64,000 nucleotides of DNA from Anaeramoeba ignava (lineage: Eukaryota; Metamonada; Anaeramoebidae), in the NCBI GenBank assembly GCA_028826165.1, contig JAPDFW010000019.1, positions 1-64,000 of the forward strand, read 5' to 3'. Numbering within the stretch: the stretch's first letter is position 1; each line of letters begins with the position of its first letter. A program made the translations under genes and the position numbers. Below are positions 21,863-33,339 of this stretch, one piece after another. Below the pieces are notes generated by a model. It made no database searches and was not told the origin of the DNA. It was given only the letters and a program-made list of their open reading frames with translations.

Positions 21863-23994
21863 ATGTCAGCGACTATTTGTCAAATTTGTCAAAAACCAAT
21901 TCTTTCACAAAAAATGATGGCTAAAGGAGCACTTGTTCATCCAGAATGTTTAAAGTTTATTTTTAAAACAAAAAAAATAATTTAAAAAAAAAAACAAACA
22001 AATTCATTTATTTTTTTATTTTATTAGATGTTGTGAATGTAACGAATCTCTTTCTCCAGTTTCAGCTCAATTATATGAAAATAAATTTTATTGTAGAACT
22101 CATCTTCCTAAAAAACCAAATTCAGAAAGTACAAATTCAACTCAATAATCTAAACCAATTTAATAACGAATTTAATTCAATATTTAATTCAATTCAATTC
22201 AATATTCAATCCAATATTCAATTCAATTTAATATTCAATTTAATTCAATTAATATTAATATTTTATTCAATTTCAATATTCAATATTCAATATTCAATTC
22301 AATATTTAATTCAATTCAATATTTAATTCAATATTCAATATTCAATTCAATATTCAATTTAATATTCAATTTAATATTTATTTATTTAATATTTAATATT
22401 CAATATTTAATATTCAATATTTAATATTTAATATTTCAAATATTCAATATTTTCAATATTTTACCAATATTCATTTTCAATTTAATTTAAATATTCAATA
22501 TTCAATATTCAATATTTATTTTTTATTTATTTAATATTCAATATTCAATTTAATATTCAATTTAATATTTAATATTTAATTCAATATTTAATTCAATATT
22601 CAATTTAATATTCAATTCAATATTTCAATATTTAATATTTTAATTCAATATTCAATATTCCAATTCAATATTCAATTTAATTCAATTCAATTCAATTCAA
22701 TATTTAATTCAATTCATATTCAATTCAATATTCAATTATTCAATTCAATTCAATATTTAATATTCAATTCAATATTTAATTCAATTCAATATTCAATTCA
22801 ATATTCAATTCAATTCAATTTTAATATTCAAATTTATTCAATATTTAATTCAATATTTAATTCAATATTCAATATTTAATATTCAATTCAATATTCAATT
22901 CAATTCAATATTCAATTTAATATTCAATTTAATATTCAATTCAATATTTAATTCAATATTCAATTCAATATTCAATTCAATATTCAATTCAATATTTAAT
23001 TTAATATTCAATATTTAATATTTAATTTATTATTAAATTTATTTTAAAAATTAATTTAAAAATTATTTTTTTTCCTTCTCGTTTAGAAACTGCAAATAAA
23101 CCTAAAAAAGTCTTCTCTTTTCGTAAATCCCCAATAAATCAAATTAATCAAGAACCCAAAATCGAAAAAAATTCAATTAATGAAGAACAAAAAAAGAAAA
23201 AACAAGAACAATTTAAAAAAAAACAAGAAATGCAAAAACAAAGAGAAATTCAAAAAAAAAAAGAACTTGAAAAACAAAAAACTCAACAAGAAAATCAAAG
23301 AAAAAAAAGTATTCAAGATTTCAAAAAAGAAAATCAAGAACTTGAAGAAAAAAAAAAACAACTTCAAAAAAAACTTGAAAATCTTAAAAAAAATCAAAAT
23401 CAAAATCAAAATCAAAATCAAAATCAAAATCAAAATGAAGATGAAAATTTATTAAAAAAAATCCAAAAGAAAAAACATAAAATTTCCGAATTGAAAAAAG
23501 AAAATCAAAAATTAGCTTCTCAAGAAGAACAAATTAAAAATGAACTTGAAAAATTAGTCAATTTACAAAATTCTCTTAAAGAATCAATTACTCAATCATC
23601 TCAAAATCAAGCTCAAGTTATAAATAATGAAAACGATCCAATAAAACAAGAAAATTCGCAAATTTCTCAAGAAATCAAAGATTTAAATCAAAAAATTGAA
23701 AAATTGAAAAATGAACAAAAAGAAAACGAATCAAAATTTCAAAAGAAAATTAAAAAACTTCAAAATGAAAAAAAATCAAATCAAATCCAAATCCAAATCC
23801 AAAAATCAACTCTTAATGGAATTGATGATCTTCTTGAAGAAGAAAATCAATTTCTTGTTCAACAGAATAATGATTATGAACATGAAATTGCAAGTTTATC
23901 ACAAAAATTGGTTCAATTATCAGGAAAAGTACTTGATCTTGATTCTTTGTATAAGAAATATTATGAGATTAGTGATTCAAGTGATACTGATTAA
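21863..23994 (+). CDS. LIM-domain coiled-coil protein
   Basis: Three exons (21863-21954, 22028-22128, 23087-23994) join to 366 residues. Residues 6-56 form one complete LIM zinc finger: C6-x2-C9-x16-H26-x2-C29-x2-C32-x2-C35-x17-C53-x2-H56, with intron 1 falling inside it. Residues about 65-85 are a short basic linker (KVFSFRKSP), then a long Lys/Glu/Gln coiled coil with an NQ run near 23396-23436. LIM plus coiled coil suggests an actin-associated scaffold, which is inference. Intron 2 (958 nt) is a repeat array. If it were retained, translation would stop after six more codons to give a 70-residue LIM-only protein. The in-phase splice makes the long form more likely. Confidence 0.88.
22129..23086 (+). 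repeat. repeat-filled intron of the LIM gene
   Basis: 958 nt from GTACAAATTC to TCGTTTAG, composed of AATATTCAATTC and AATATTTAATTC units of about 10-12 bp. G is almost absent from the sense strand until the polypyrimidine tract at the 3' end. Confidence 0.88.
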
Positions 23995-24130
23995 AGAAAG
24001 AAAGAAAGAAATTAATTCAATTCCAAAATTTTTAAAAAAAAAACAAAAATAAATTCAAAAAATTTTCCCTAAAAGAAAAAAAATTTTTTATTTTAATTTT
24101 CAATTTAATTTAATTTTTAATTTTTAATTT

Positions 24131-25902
24131 TTATTTTATTAAAGCTGTTTGTGAATTGAGTTGTTCTTTTGTTCTTTTTCTTGTTGCATCTTCCATTAAA
24201 TCATATATTCTTGAACAACCATCAACAACAAGTTCAAGTAATTCAGTAAAATTTTCCATTTTTAATCTTGAAATTTTCATTTGAGTTGAAACAACTTTTT
24301 TTGATTTTGCTAAAATTGCTGCAATTAAAATGGATCCACCTGCAGTTTCTTCAATAAAATTTGTATCTTTTATTATTTAAAAATCATTTAAAATTAAATT
24401 TAAATAAAATAAAATAAATTTAAATAAATTTTTTACCTAAAATACAAAAACTATCAAGATAAGTTCCAGTACAAGAACAAACAAAATCTATCATTGGAAT
24501 TCCTGCATCTATTAAAGCTAAAGTAACTGCATTAATACAAGCACTTTCAACACCTATTTTTAATTTAAATTCAATTTTAAATTTTAAATTGTTTTTAAAT
24601 TTTAAATTTTTAAATTCATTTTTAAATTCATTTTTAAATTGTAAATTGTTTTTAAATTTATTTTTAAATTTTAAATTGTTTTTATATTCATTTTTAAATT
24701 TTAAATTGTTTTTAAATTTATTTTTAAATTTATTTGTAAATTGTTTTTAATTTGTAAATTGTTTTTTAAATTGTAAATTTATTTTTAAATTTATTTTTAA
24801 ATTGTAAATTGTTTTTAAATTGTAAATTGTTTTTAAATTGTAAATTGTTTTTAAATTGTAAATTGTTTTTAAATTTATTTTTAAATTGTAAATTGTTTTT
24901 AAATTGTAAATTCATTTTTAAATTGTAAATTTATTTGTAAATTTATTTGTAAATTGTAAATTGTTTTTAAATTCATTTTTAAATTTATTTTTAAATTGTA
25001 AATTGTTTTTAAATTGTAAATTCATTTTTAAATTTATTTGTAAATTGTAAATTCATTTTTAAATTGTAAAATGTTTTTAAATTGTTTTTAAATTCATTTT
25101 TAAATTGTAAATTGTTTTTAAATTGTAAATTCATTTTTAAATTTATTTTTAAATTGTAAATTTATTTTTAAATTGTTTTTAAATTCATTTTTAAATTGTA
25201 AATTGTTTTTAAATTCATTTGTAAATTCATTTTTAAATTTATTTTTAAATTGTAAATTGTTTTTAAATTGTAAATTGTTTTTAAATTTATTTTTAAATTG
25301 TAAATTGTTTTTAAATTCATTTTTAAATTGTTTTTAAATTGTTTTTAAATTTTAAATTGTTTTTAAATTTATTTGTAAATTCGTTTTTAAATTTTAAATT
25401 GTTTTTAAATTTATTTGTAAATTGTTTTTAAATTCATTTTTAAATTGTTTTTAAATTGTAAATTCATTTTTAAATTGTAAATTCTAAATCTGTTATTGAA
25501 TAAATAACCTCCATCAGCTTGTAAAACTTGAATAAAAATTGAAATTTCTGATTCAGGAAAAAGTTCTAATTGAAGAACTGGTTCAAAAGTTTTTCTAATA
25601 ATTGAACAAATTTCAAGAACTCTACGATCTTTTTTTGACATTTTAGTTCTTTTTCTTGTACTAAAAGTAGCACTTAAAAATTCAACGGAAATAAACGCTT
25701 TATCTTCAACTGCTTTTGATCTATTTTCTACTTCTTTTGGTCCACATACTGATGCCATTACTCTTGTAAATCCTTCTACAAAAAGTGCTGATCCATCAAC
25801 TTGTTCTAATTTCCCCATTTCTATCTCTATTTTTCGTAATTCTTTTCTTCTTCTTCCATCTATTCTTAACCCTTCTGGATTCACATATTCTGAAATTTCC
25901 AT
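24131..25902 (-). CDS. RRP41: exosome core subunit RRP41 (EXOSC4-like)
   Basis: Minus-strand exons 25902-25509, 24553-24437 and 24366-24131 join to 248 residues, matching the usual length of about 245. The RNase PH fold is clear: GLRIDGRRRKELRKIEIEMG, DGSALFVEGFTRVMASVCGP, SATFSTRKR, IFIQVLQADGGVESACINA, TLALIDAGIPMIDFVCSC and ETAGGSILIAAIL. RRP41 is one of six RNase-PH-type ring subunits of the eukaryotic exosome, which threads RNA to catalytic subunits in nucleus and cytoplasm. Intron 1 (955 nt) splits the conserved ADGG and is a repeat array; intron 2 is 70 nt. The upstream ORF-like tail after ADGG is intron read-through. Confidence 0.94.
24554..25508 (-). repeat. repeat-filled intron of RRP41
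   Basis: 955 nt. Sense-strand units are mostly AATTTAAAAACAATTTAC and AATTTAAAAATGAATTTAC, phased at about 12 and 18 bp. Its 5' end reads GTTATTTATTC, and its AG lies at 24555-24554. Confidence 0.88.
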
Positions 25903-25972
25903 TTTTATTTTTTAAAAATGAAAAAAATGAAAAAAATGAAAAAAATGAAAAATGAAAAATGAAAAATATTTT
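25903..25972 (-). promoter_or_regulatory. promoter of RRP41
   Basis: On the sense strand, several TTTTTCATT repeats directly upstream of the ATG. Confidence 0.45.
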
Positions 25973-26496
25973 TTTGGATTTTAATTTTAAATTTTAATTT
26001 AGATTTTAATTTAGATTTTGATTTTAATTTTGATTTTAGATTTTGATTTTGATTTTGATTTTGATTTTGATTTTGATTTTGATTTTGATTTTGATTTTGA
26101 TTTAGATTTTAATTTTAATTTTGATTTTAATTTTGATTTTAATTTTGATTTTAATTTTGATTTTAAATTTTAATTTTAATTTTAATTTTGATTTTAATTT
26201 TGATTTTGATATTGATTTTAATTTTGATTTTGATTTTGATTTTGATATTGATTTTAATTTTGATTTTGATATTGATTTTGATATTGATTTTGATATTGAT
26301 TTTGATTTAGATTTTGATTTAGATTTTTATTTTAATTTTGAATTTGAATTTGAATTTGAATTTGATTTTGATTTAGATTTTTGATTTAGATTTTTATTTT
26401 GATATTGATTTTGATTTTGATTTTAATTTAGATTTTGATTTTGATTTTGATTTTTGATTTTTGATTTTGATTTTGATTTAGATTTTAATTTAGATT
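25973..26496. repeat. GATTTT hexamer array between RRP41 and the ankyrin gene
   Basis: About 500 bp of GATTTT, AATTTT, GATATT and GAATTT hexamers. Read on the other strand it is AAAATC, the unit that encodes NQNQ in the proteins here. Both flanking genes are on the minus strand, so this is the ankyrin gene's 3' flank and the RRP41 5' flank. The Asp-Phe open frame in it is an artefact. Confidence 0.8.
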
Positions 26497-29400
26497 TTAA
26501 TTTTGTTTCTTTTGATTTTCTTCTTCTTTGATAAGTAAGTCAATAATTGATTTTTCATTTAATTGATAATAATCTTTAAAATCTTCAAATTCTTCAATAT
26601 TTTGTTCAGTTATTTTTGTTTCATCAAATTTATCATGATAAAAAAAATAAATTAATTGTTGAATTGTTTCAAATGATTTTTCTGAATAATCATGAACTTG
26701 ATTAGATGTATCTTGAACACTTAATAAAAACATTCCTTTAAATAATTCACTTCTTATGAATAAAATTAATTTATGAACTTTAATTTCTTTTTCTTCAATA
26801 ATTATTGTAAAATCTTTTGTTTCATTTTGTTGATATAATTTTCCAAAATCTTCTATTATTCCTTTTCTTCCCTTTTTGGATTCAATCCAATTTGAATCAA
26901 ATCCAACTTCTTTAAATAATTCTGTAACTTTCTTTTCTATTTCATTTAATTTTTCATTTTTCTTTTCATTTTCAAATTTTCTTACTTCCTCTATTTCATT
27001 TAATTTCTTATATTCCTTTTTAAATGTTTCTTTTTGATTTTGATAATTAATTAAATTTTCAAATTTTTGAATCAAATAATCAAAATCACAAAATCCAGTA
27101 TAAAGGAAATTTAATGCATATTCAACATCTTCTTTTGGTTTTTTTTTGCAAATATCCATAAATCTTGTTAAAATTGTTTGATTATTATTAAATCTTGTTA
27201 AAAGAATTAATTTATGAACTTTGAATTCAAAATTATCTTTTGTTTGAATTTTAAAATCTGAAAAATTTTCCTCATTTTCTTTTTTTAAAAAATTATTCAA
27301 ATCTTCATTAAATGAATAAATTTTGTAAAATGATTCAATTATTTCTTTTGGAATTAAATTAAATTTCTCATTTAAATCAAAAATATCTGCTCCATTTATC
27401 AATAATAATTTGATATTTTCAAATGAATATTTATTTCTTCTTTTGATATCTTCTCTTTTTGGAGTCATTGATTGAAAAATTCTAAATGAATATTGATCAA
27501 TATTTCTAAATGAATCTTTATCAATATTTTTGCAAATTAAATGTAAAGGAGTTTCATTTTGATTATTTTTTGAATTAATATCTGTTCCTTTTGAAATCAT
27601 TAATTTAATAATTTCAAATGAGTATTGATTAATATTTTTTTTGCAAATTAAATGTAAAGGAGTTTCATTTTGATTATTTTTTGAATTGATATCTGCTCCT
27701 TTTTCAATCATTAATTTGATAATTTCAAATGAATATTCATTAATAGTTTTGCAAATTAAATGTAAAGGAGTTTTATTTTGATTATTTTTTGAATTAATAT
27801 CTGCTCCTTTTTCAATCATTAATTTAATAATTTCAAATGAATATTGATTTGAATTGGTGGTAAATTTTTGGAAAATTAATTGGAAAGGGGTTTCATTTTG
27901 ATTATTTTTTGAATTAATATCTGCTCCTTTTTCAATTATTAATTTAATAATTTCAAATGAATCTTTATTAATATTTTTGCAAATTAAATGTAAAGGAGTT
28001 TCATTTTGATTATTTTTTGAATTGATATCTGCTCCTTTTTCAATTATTAATTTGATAATTTGAAATGAATATTCATTAGTATCTATAAATGAATAATTAT
28101 AAATATTTTGGAAAATTAAATGTAAAGGAGTTTCATTTTGATTATTTTTTGAATTGATATCTGCTCCTTTTTCAATCATTAATTTAATAATTTCAAATGA
28201 ATATTCATTTGAATAAGTGATAAATTGTTGAAAAATTAAATGTAAAGGAGTTTCTTTTTGATTATTTCTTGAATTAATATCTGCTCCTTTTTCAATCATT
28301 AATTTGATAATTTCAAATGAATATTGATTATTTTTTGAATTGATATTTGCTTGTTTTCCAATCTTCAAATCATTTTCATATGAATAATAATTAATATTTT
28401 TGAAAATTAAATGTAAAGGAGTTTTATTTTGATTATTTTTTGAATTAATATCTGCTCCTTTTTCAATCAACAATTTGATAATTTCAAATGAATATTGATT
28501 ATTTTTTGAATTAATATCTGCTTTTTTTTCAATCTTCAAATCATTTTCAGATAAACCTTCATCTTTATCTTCATCTTCATCTTCATCTTCATATGCATAT
28601 TCATACTCATCTTCATTTGATTTTGTATTTCTGAGAAATTGTTTCAAAGCAAAATCTATCGGTTTTTGTTGATTTTGATAAGTGAAATTAATATAAAAAC
28701 CTTTGGAAATCAATAATTTGATAATTTTCAAAGAAAATTCACTTGGATTTTTGCAACTTAAAGCCATAGAAACAGGATAAATTTGTGGGAATCTATAATG
28801 AATTCTTTTTTTAAAATGTTTTTTTTCTTCTCTCATAATGAGAATTTTCATAATTTTAAATGAATATTCAGCTGGATTTTGGAAAGCAAGATCTAAAGGA
28901 GTTTTAGAATTCTTATTTCTTATATTGATATCTGCTCCTTTTTCAATCATTAATTTAAGAATTTCAAATGAATATTTATTTGGATTTCGGAAAGATAAAT
29001 GTAAAGGAGTTTCATTTTGATTATTTTTTGAATTGATATCTGCTCCTTTTTCAATCATTAATTTAATATTTTCAAATGAATATTGATTAATATTTTTGCA
29101 AGATAAATATAAAGGAGTTTCATTTTGATTATTTTTTGAATTAATATCTGCTCCTTTTTCAATCATTAATTTAATAATTTCAAATGAATATTGATTAATA
29201 TTTTTGCAAGATAAATATAAAGGAGTTTCATTTTGATTATTTTTTGAATTGATATCTGCTCCTTTTTCAATCATGAATTTGATAATTTGAAATGAATATT
29301 CATTAATATCTATAAATGAATAATAATAAATATTTTGGAAAGATAAATGTAAAGGAGTTTCATTTTTATTATTTTTTGAATTAATATCTGCTCCTTTTTC

Positions 29401-32400
29401 GATAATTAATTTGATAATTTCAAGTAATAATTGATTAATATCTCCAAATAAATAATAATTAATCTTTTTGCAAGATAAATGTAAAGGAGTTTCATTTTTA
29501 TTATTTTTTGAATTAATATCTGTTCCTTTTGAAATCAATAACTTGATAAATTCAAATGAATATTGATTAATCTTTTTGCAAGATAAATGTAAAGGAGTTT
29601 CATTTTTATTATTTTTTGAATTGATATCTGCTCCTTTTTCAATCATGAATTTAATAATTTCAAATAAATTTTGATTTGGATTTGTGATAAATTTTTGGAA
29701 AATTAAATGTAAAGGAGTTTCATTTTGATTATTTTTTGAATTGATATCTGTTCCTTTTTCAATCAAGAATTTAATAATTTCAAATGAATCTTTATCAATA
29801 TTTTTGCAAATTAAATGTAAAAGAGTTTCATTTTGTTTATTTTTTAAATTGATATCTGCTCCTTTTTCAATCATTAATTTAATAATTTCAAATAAATTTT
29901 GATTTGAATTGGTGGTAAATTTTTGGAAAATTAAATGTAAAAGAGATTCATTTTGATTATTTTTTGAATTGATATCTGTTCCTTTTTCAATCATAAATTT
30001 AATAATTTCAAATGAATCTTTATTAATATTTTTGCAAATTAAATGTAAAGGAGTTTCATTTTGATTATTTTTTGAATTGATATCTGCTCCTTTTTCAATC
30101 AATAATTTGATAATTTCAAATGAATATTGATTAATATTTTTGCAAGATAAATGTAAAGGAGTTTCATTTTTATTATTTTTTGAATTGATATCTGCTCCTT
30201 TTTGAATCATGAATTTAATAATTTCAAATAAATCTTGATTTGGATTCGTGATAAATTTTTGGAAAATTAAATGTAAAGGAGTTTCATTTTGTTTATTTTT
30301 TGAATTGATATCTGCTCCTTTTTCAATCATGAATTTGATAATTTCAAATGAATCTTTATTAATATTTTTGCAAAATAAATGTAAAGGAGTTTCATTTTGA
30401 TTATTTTTTGAATTGATATCTGCTCCTTTTTGGATCATGAATTTGATAATTTGAAATGAATATTGATTAATATATTTACAAGATAAATGGAAAGGAGTTT
30501 CATTTTTATTATTTTTTGAATTGATATCTGCTCCTTTTTCAATCAATAATTTAATAATTTCAAATAAATTTTGATTTGGATTTGTGATAAATTTTTGGAA
30601 AATTAATTGGAAAGGGGTTTCATTTTGTTTATTTTTTGAATTGATATCTGCTCCTTTTTCAATCATGAATTTAATAATTTCAAATGAATCTTTATCAATA
30701 TTTTTGCAAATTAAATGTAAAAGAGTTTCATTTTGTTTATTTTTTAAATTGATATCTGCTCCTTTTTCAATCATTAATTTAATAATTTCAAATAAATTTT
30801 GATTTGAATTGGTGGTAAATTTTTGGAAAATTAAATGTAAAAGAGATTCATTTTGATTATTTTTTGAATTGATATCTGTTCCTTTTTCAATCATGAATTT
30901 AATAATTTCAAATGAATCTTTATTAATATTTTTGCAAATTAAATGCAAAGGAGTTTCATTTTTATTATTTTTTGAATTGATATCTGCTCCTTTTTCAATC
31001 AATAATTTGATAATTTCAAATGAATCTTTATCAATATTTTTGCAAGATAAATGTAAAGGAGTTTCATTTTTATTATTTTTTGAATTGATATCTGCTCCTT
31101 TTTGGATCATGAATTTAATAATTTCAAATAAATCTTGATTTAGATTTGTGATAAATTTTTGGAAAACTAATTGGAAAGGGGTTTCATTTTGATTATTTTT
31201 TGAATTGATATCTGTTCCTTTTTCAATCATAAATTTGATAATTTCAAATGAATCTTTATTAATATTTTTGCAAAATAAATGTAAAGGAGTTTCATTTTGA
31301 TTATTTTTTGAATTGATATCTGCTCCTTTTTCAATCTTGAATTTGATAATTTCAAATGAATCTTTATTAATATTTTTGCAAGATAAATGTAAAGGAGTTT
31401 CATTTTTATTATTTTTTGAATTGATATCTGCTCCTTTTTCAATCATGAATTTAATAATTTCAAATGAATCTTTATTAATATTTTTGCAAATTAAATGTAA
31501 AGGAGTTTCATTTTGATTATTTTTTGAATTGATATCTGCTCCTTTTTCAATCATGAATTTAATAATTTCAAATAAATTTTGATTTGGATTTGTGATAAAT
31601 TTTTGGAAAACTAATTGGAAAGGAGTTTCATTTTGATTATTTTTTGAATTGATATCTGCTCCTTTTTGAATCATGAATTTGATAATTTGAAATGAATATT
31701 TATTAATATTTTTGCAAATTAAATGTAAAGGAGTTTCATTTTGATTATTTTTTGAATTGATATCTGCTCCTTTTTCAATCATGAATTTGATAATTTCAAA
31801 TGAATCTTTATTAATATTTTTGCAAAATAAATGTAAAGGAGTTTCATTTTGATTATTTTTTGAATTGATATTTGCTCCTTTTTCAATCATGAATTTGATA
31901 ATTTCAAATAAATCTTGATTTAGATTTGTGATAAATTTTTGGAAAACTAATTGGAAAGGAGTTTCATTTTTATTATTTTTTGAATTGATATCTGCTCCTT
32001 TTTCAATCAATAATTTGATAATTTGAAATGAATATTGATTAATATTTTTGCAAAATAAATGTAAAGGAGTTTCATTTTTATTATTTTTTGAATTGATATC
32101 TGCTCCTTTTTCAATCATGAATTTAATAATTTCAAATAAATCTTGATTTGGATTTGTGATAAATTTTTGGAAAACTAATTGGAAAGGGGTTTCATTTTGA
32201 TTATTTTTTGAATTGATATCTGCTCCTTTTTGAATCATGAATTTGATAATTTCAAATGAATATTTATTAATATTTTTGCAAATTAAATGTAAAGGAGTTT
32301 CATTTTGATTATTTTTTGAATTGATATCTGCTCCTTTTTCAATCAATAATTTGATAATTCCAAATGAGTATTGATTTGGATAGCCACAGCTTAGAAATAA

Positions 32401-33165
32401 AATAGTTGTATGCTTCGAAGAAAGATTGTTAGTGTAAATTGATCCATGTTCCTTTTGATTATTTGATGAGTTCAGAAAATATCCTTGTTGAATGATAAAT
32501 TTGAGAATCTCAAATGAATTTTTATTTATATTCTGGAAACCCAAATGTAAAGGAGTTTCATTTTGATTATTTTTTGAATTAATATCTGCTCCTTTTTCAA
32601 TCAAGAATTTGATAATTTCAAATGAATTTTTATTTATATTCTGGAAACCCAAATGTAAAGGAGTTTCATTTTGATTATTTTTTGAATTGATATCTGCTCC
32701 TTTTACAATCATGAATTTGATAATTTCAAATGAATATTGATTAATATTTTTGCAAATTAAATGTAAAGGAGTTTCATTTTGATTATTTTTTGAATTGATA
32801 TTTGCTCCTTTTTCAATCAATAATTTGATAATTTCAAATGAATTGTTATCAATATTTTTGCAAATTAAATATAAAGGAGTTTCATTTTGATTATTTCTTG
32901 AATTGATATTTGCTCCTTTTTCAATCAATTTTTTGATAATTTTAATCGAGTTTTCGTTTGTGTTTGTGCAAATTGTGAACAAATCATTTTTGTTCATCTT
33001 ATCATTTCTTGTTTTTTTTTCGTTATATTGATTTTGATTTAGATATTGATTTCGATTTAGATATTGATTTAGATATTGATTCTGATATTGATTTCGATAT
33101 TGATTTGTATATTGATTTGTATATTGATTTAAAGTTTCATTTGAATTTGGTTGTAGATTTTGCAT
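26497..33165 (-). CDS. giant ankyrin-repeat protein with C-terminal BTB-like domains
   Basis: A single exon of 2222 residues without a frame break. An Asn/Gln/Tyr-rich leader (about 1-60, NQYLNQN) is followed by several dozen ankyrin repeats of about 34-37 residues (EKGADINSKNNQNETPLHLI), then an acidic insert (EYAYEDEDEDEDKDEG; DNA about 28550-28625) and more ankyrins. The C-terminal 320 residues hold two BTB-like folds (DFKIQTKDNFEFKVHKLILL; DFTIIIEEKEIKVHKLILFI) separated by a Lys/Glu segment. Ankyrin-BTB proteins commonly act as scaffolds or cullin-3 adaptors; the target is unknown. Repeats show a higher-order pattern in which QLVFQKFITN-type units recur between CKNIN-type units. They are near-identical in DNA, indicating recent expansion or gene conversion. 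Confidence 0.93.
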   Translation of the reverse strand: MQNLQPNSNETLNQYTNQYTNQYRNQYQNQYLNQYLNRNQYLNQNQYNEKKTRNDKMNKNDLFTICTNTNENSIKIIKKLIEKGANINSRNNQNETPLYLICKNIDNNSFEIIKLLIEKGANINSKNNQNETPLHLICKNINQYSFEIIKFMIVKGADINSKNNQNETPLHLGFQNINKNSFEIIKFLIEKGADINSKNNQNETPLHLGFQNINKNSFEILKFIIQQGYFLNSSNNQKEHGSIYTNNLSSKHTTILFLSCGYPNQYSFGIIKLLIEKGADINSKNNQNETPLHLICKNINKYSFEIIKFMIQKGADINSKNNQNETPFQLVFQKFITNPNQDLFEIIKFMIEKGADINSKNNKNETPLHLFCKNINQYSFQIIKLLIEKGADINSKNNKNETPFQLVFQKFITNLNQDLFEIIKFMIEKGANINSKNNQNETPLHLFCKNINKDSFEIIKFMIEKGADINSKNNQNETPLHLICKNINKYSFQIIKFMIQKGADINSKNNQNETPFQLVFQKFITNPNQNLFEIIKFMIEKGADINSKNNQNETPLHLICKNINKDSFEIIKFMIEKGADINSKNNKNETPLHLSCKNINKDSFEIIKFKIEKGADINSKNNQNETPLHLFCKNINKDSFEIIKFMIEKGTDINSKNNQNETPFQLVFQKFITNLNQDLFEIIKFMIQKGADINSKNNKNETPLHLSCKNIDKDSFEIIKLLIEKGADINSKNNKNETPLHLICKNINKDSFEIIKFMIEKGTDINSKNNQNESLLHLIFQKFTTNSNQNLFEIIKLMIEKGADINLKNKQNETLLHLICKNIDKDSFEIIKFMIEKGADINSKNKQNETPFQLIFQKFITNPNQNLFEIIKLLIEKGADINSKNNKNETPFHLSCKYINQYSFQIIKFMIQKGADINSKNNQNETPLHLFCKNINKDSFEIIKFMIEKGADINSKNKQNETPLHLIFQKFITNPNQDLFEIIKFMIQKGADINSKNNKNETPLHLSCKNINQYSFEIIKLLIEKGADINSKNNQNETPLHLICKNINKDSFEIIKFMIEKGTDINSKNNQNESLLHLIFQKFTTNSNQNLFEIIKLMIEKGADINLKNKQNETLLHLICKNIDKDSFEIIKFLIEKGTDINSKNNQNETPLHLIFQKFITNPNQNLFEIIKFMIEKGADINSKNNKNETPLHLSCKKINQYSFEFIKLLISKGTDINSKNNKNETPLHLSCKKINYYLFGDINQLLLEIIKLIIEKGADINSKNNKNETPLHLSFQNIYYYSFIDINEYSFQIIKFMIEKGADINSKNNQNETPLYLSCKNINQYSFEIIKLMIEKGADINSKNNQNETPLYLSCKNINQYSFENIKLMIEKGADINSKNNQNETPLHLSFRNPNKYSFEILKLMIEKGADINIRNKNSKTPLDLAFQNPAEYSFKIMKILIMREEKKHFKKRIHYRFPQIYPVSMALSCKNPSEFSLKIIKLLISKGFYINFTYQNQQKPIDFALKQFLRNTKSNEDEYEYAYEDEDEDEDKDEGLSENDLKIEKKADINSKNNQYSFEIIKLLIEKGADINSKNNQNKTPLHLIFKNINYYSYENDLKIGKQANINSKNNQYSFEIIKLMIEKGADINSRNNQKETPLHLIFQQFITYSNEYSFEIIKLMIEKGADINSKNNQNETPLHLIFQNIYNYSFIDTNEYSFQIIKLIIEKGADINSKNNQNETPLHLICKNINKDSFEIIKLIIEKGADINSKNNQNETPFQLIFQKFTTNSNQYSFEIIKLMIEKGADINSKNNQNKTPLHLICKTINEYSFEIIKLMIEKGADINSKNNQNETPLHLICKKNINQYSFEIIKLMISKGTDINSKNNQNETPLHLICKNIDKDSFRNIDQYSFRIFQSMTPKREDIKRRNKYSFENIKLLLINGADIFDLNEKFNLIPKEIIESFYKIYSFNEDLNNFLKKENEENFSDFKIQTKDNFEFKVHKLILLTRFNNNQTILTRFMDICKKKPKEDVEYALNFLYTGFCDFDYLIQKFENLINYQNQKETFKKEYKKLNEIEEVRKFENEKKNEKLNEIEKKVTELFKEVGFDSNWIESKKGRKGIIEDFGKLYQQNETKDFTIIIEEKEIKVHKLILFIRSELFKGMFLLSVQDTSNQVHDYSEKSFETIQQLIYFFYHDKFDETKITEQNIEEFEDFKDYYQLNEKSIIDLLIKEEENQKKQN

Positions 33166-33240
33166 TTTTTGTGTTTGTTTGTTTTGTTTTTTATTAAAAT
33201 AAAAAATTAAAAAATGAAAAATGAAAAATGTTTTTTGTTT
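33166..33240 (-). promoter_or_regulatory. promoter of the ankyrin-BTB gene
   Basis: On the sense strand TTTTTCATTTTTCATTTTT lies about 50 bases before the ATG. Confidence 0.4.
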
Positions 33241-33339
33241 GTTTTTTGTTTAAAAATTTAATTGAAAAAAGTGGATAGTTTTGTTTTTTATTTTTATTTT
33301 TCCTTTTTTTATTTAATTTTTTCTCCTTTTTTTCTTCTC

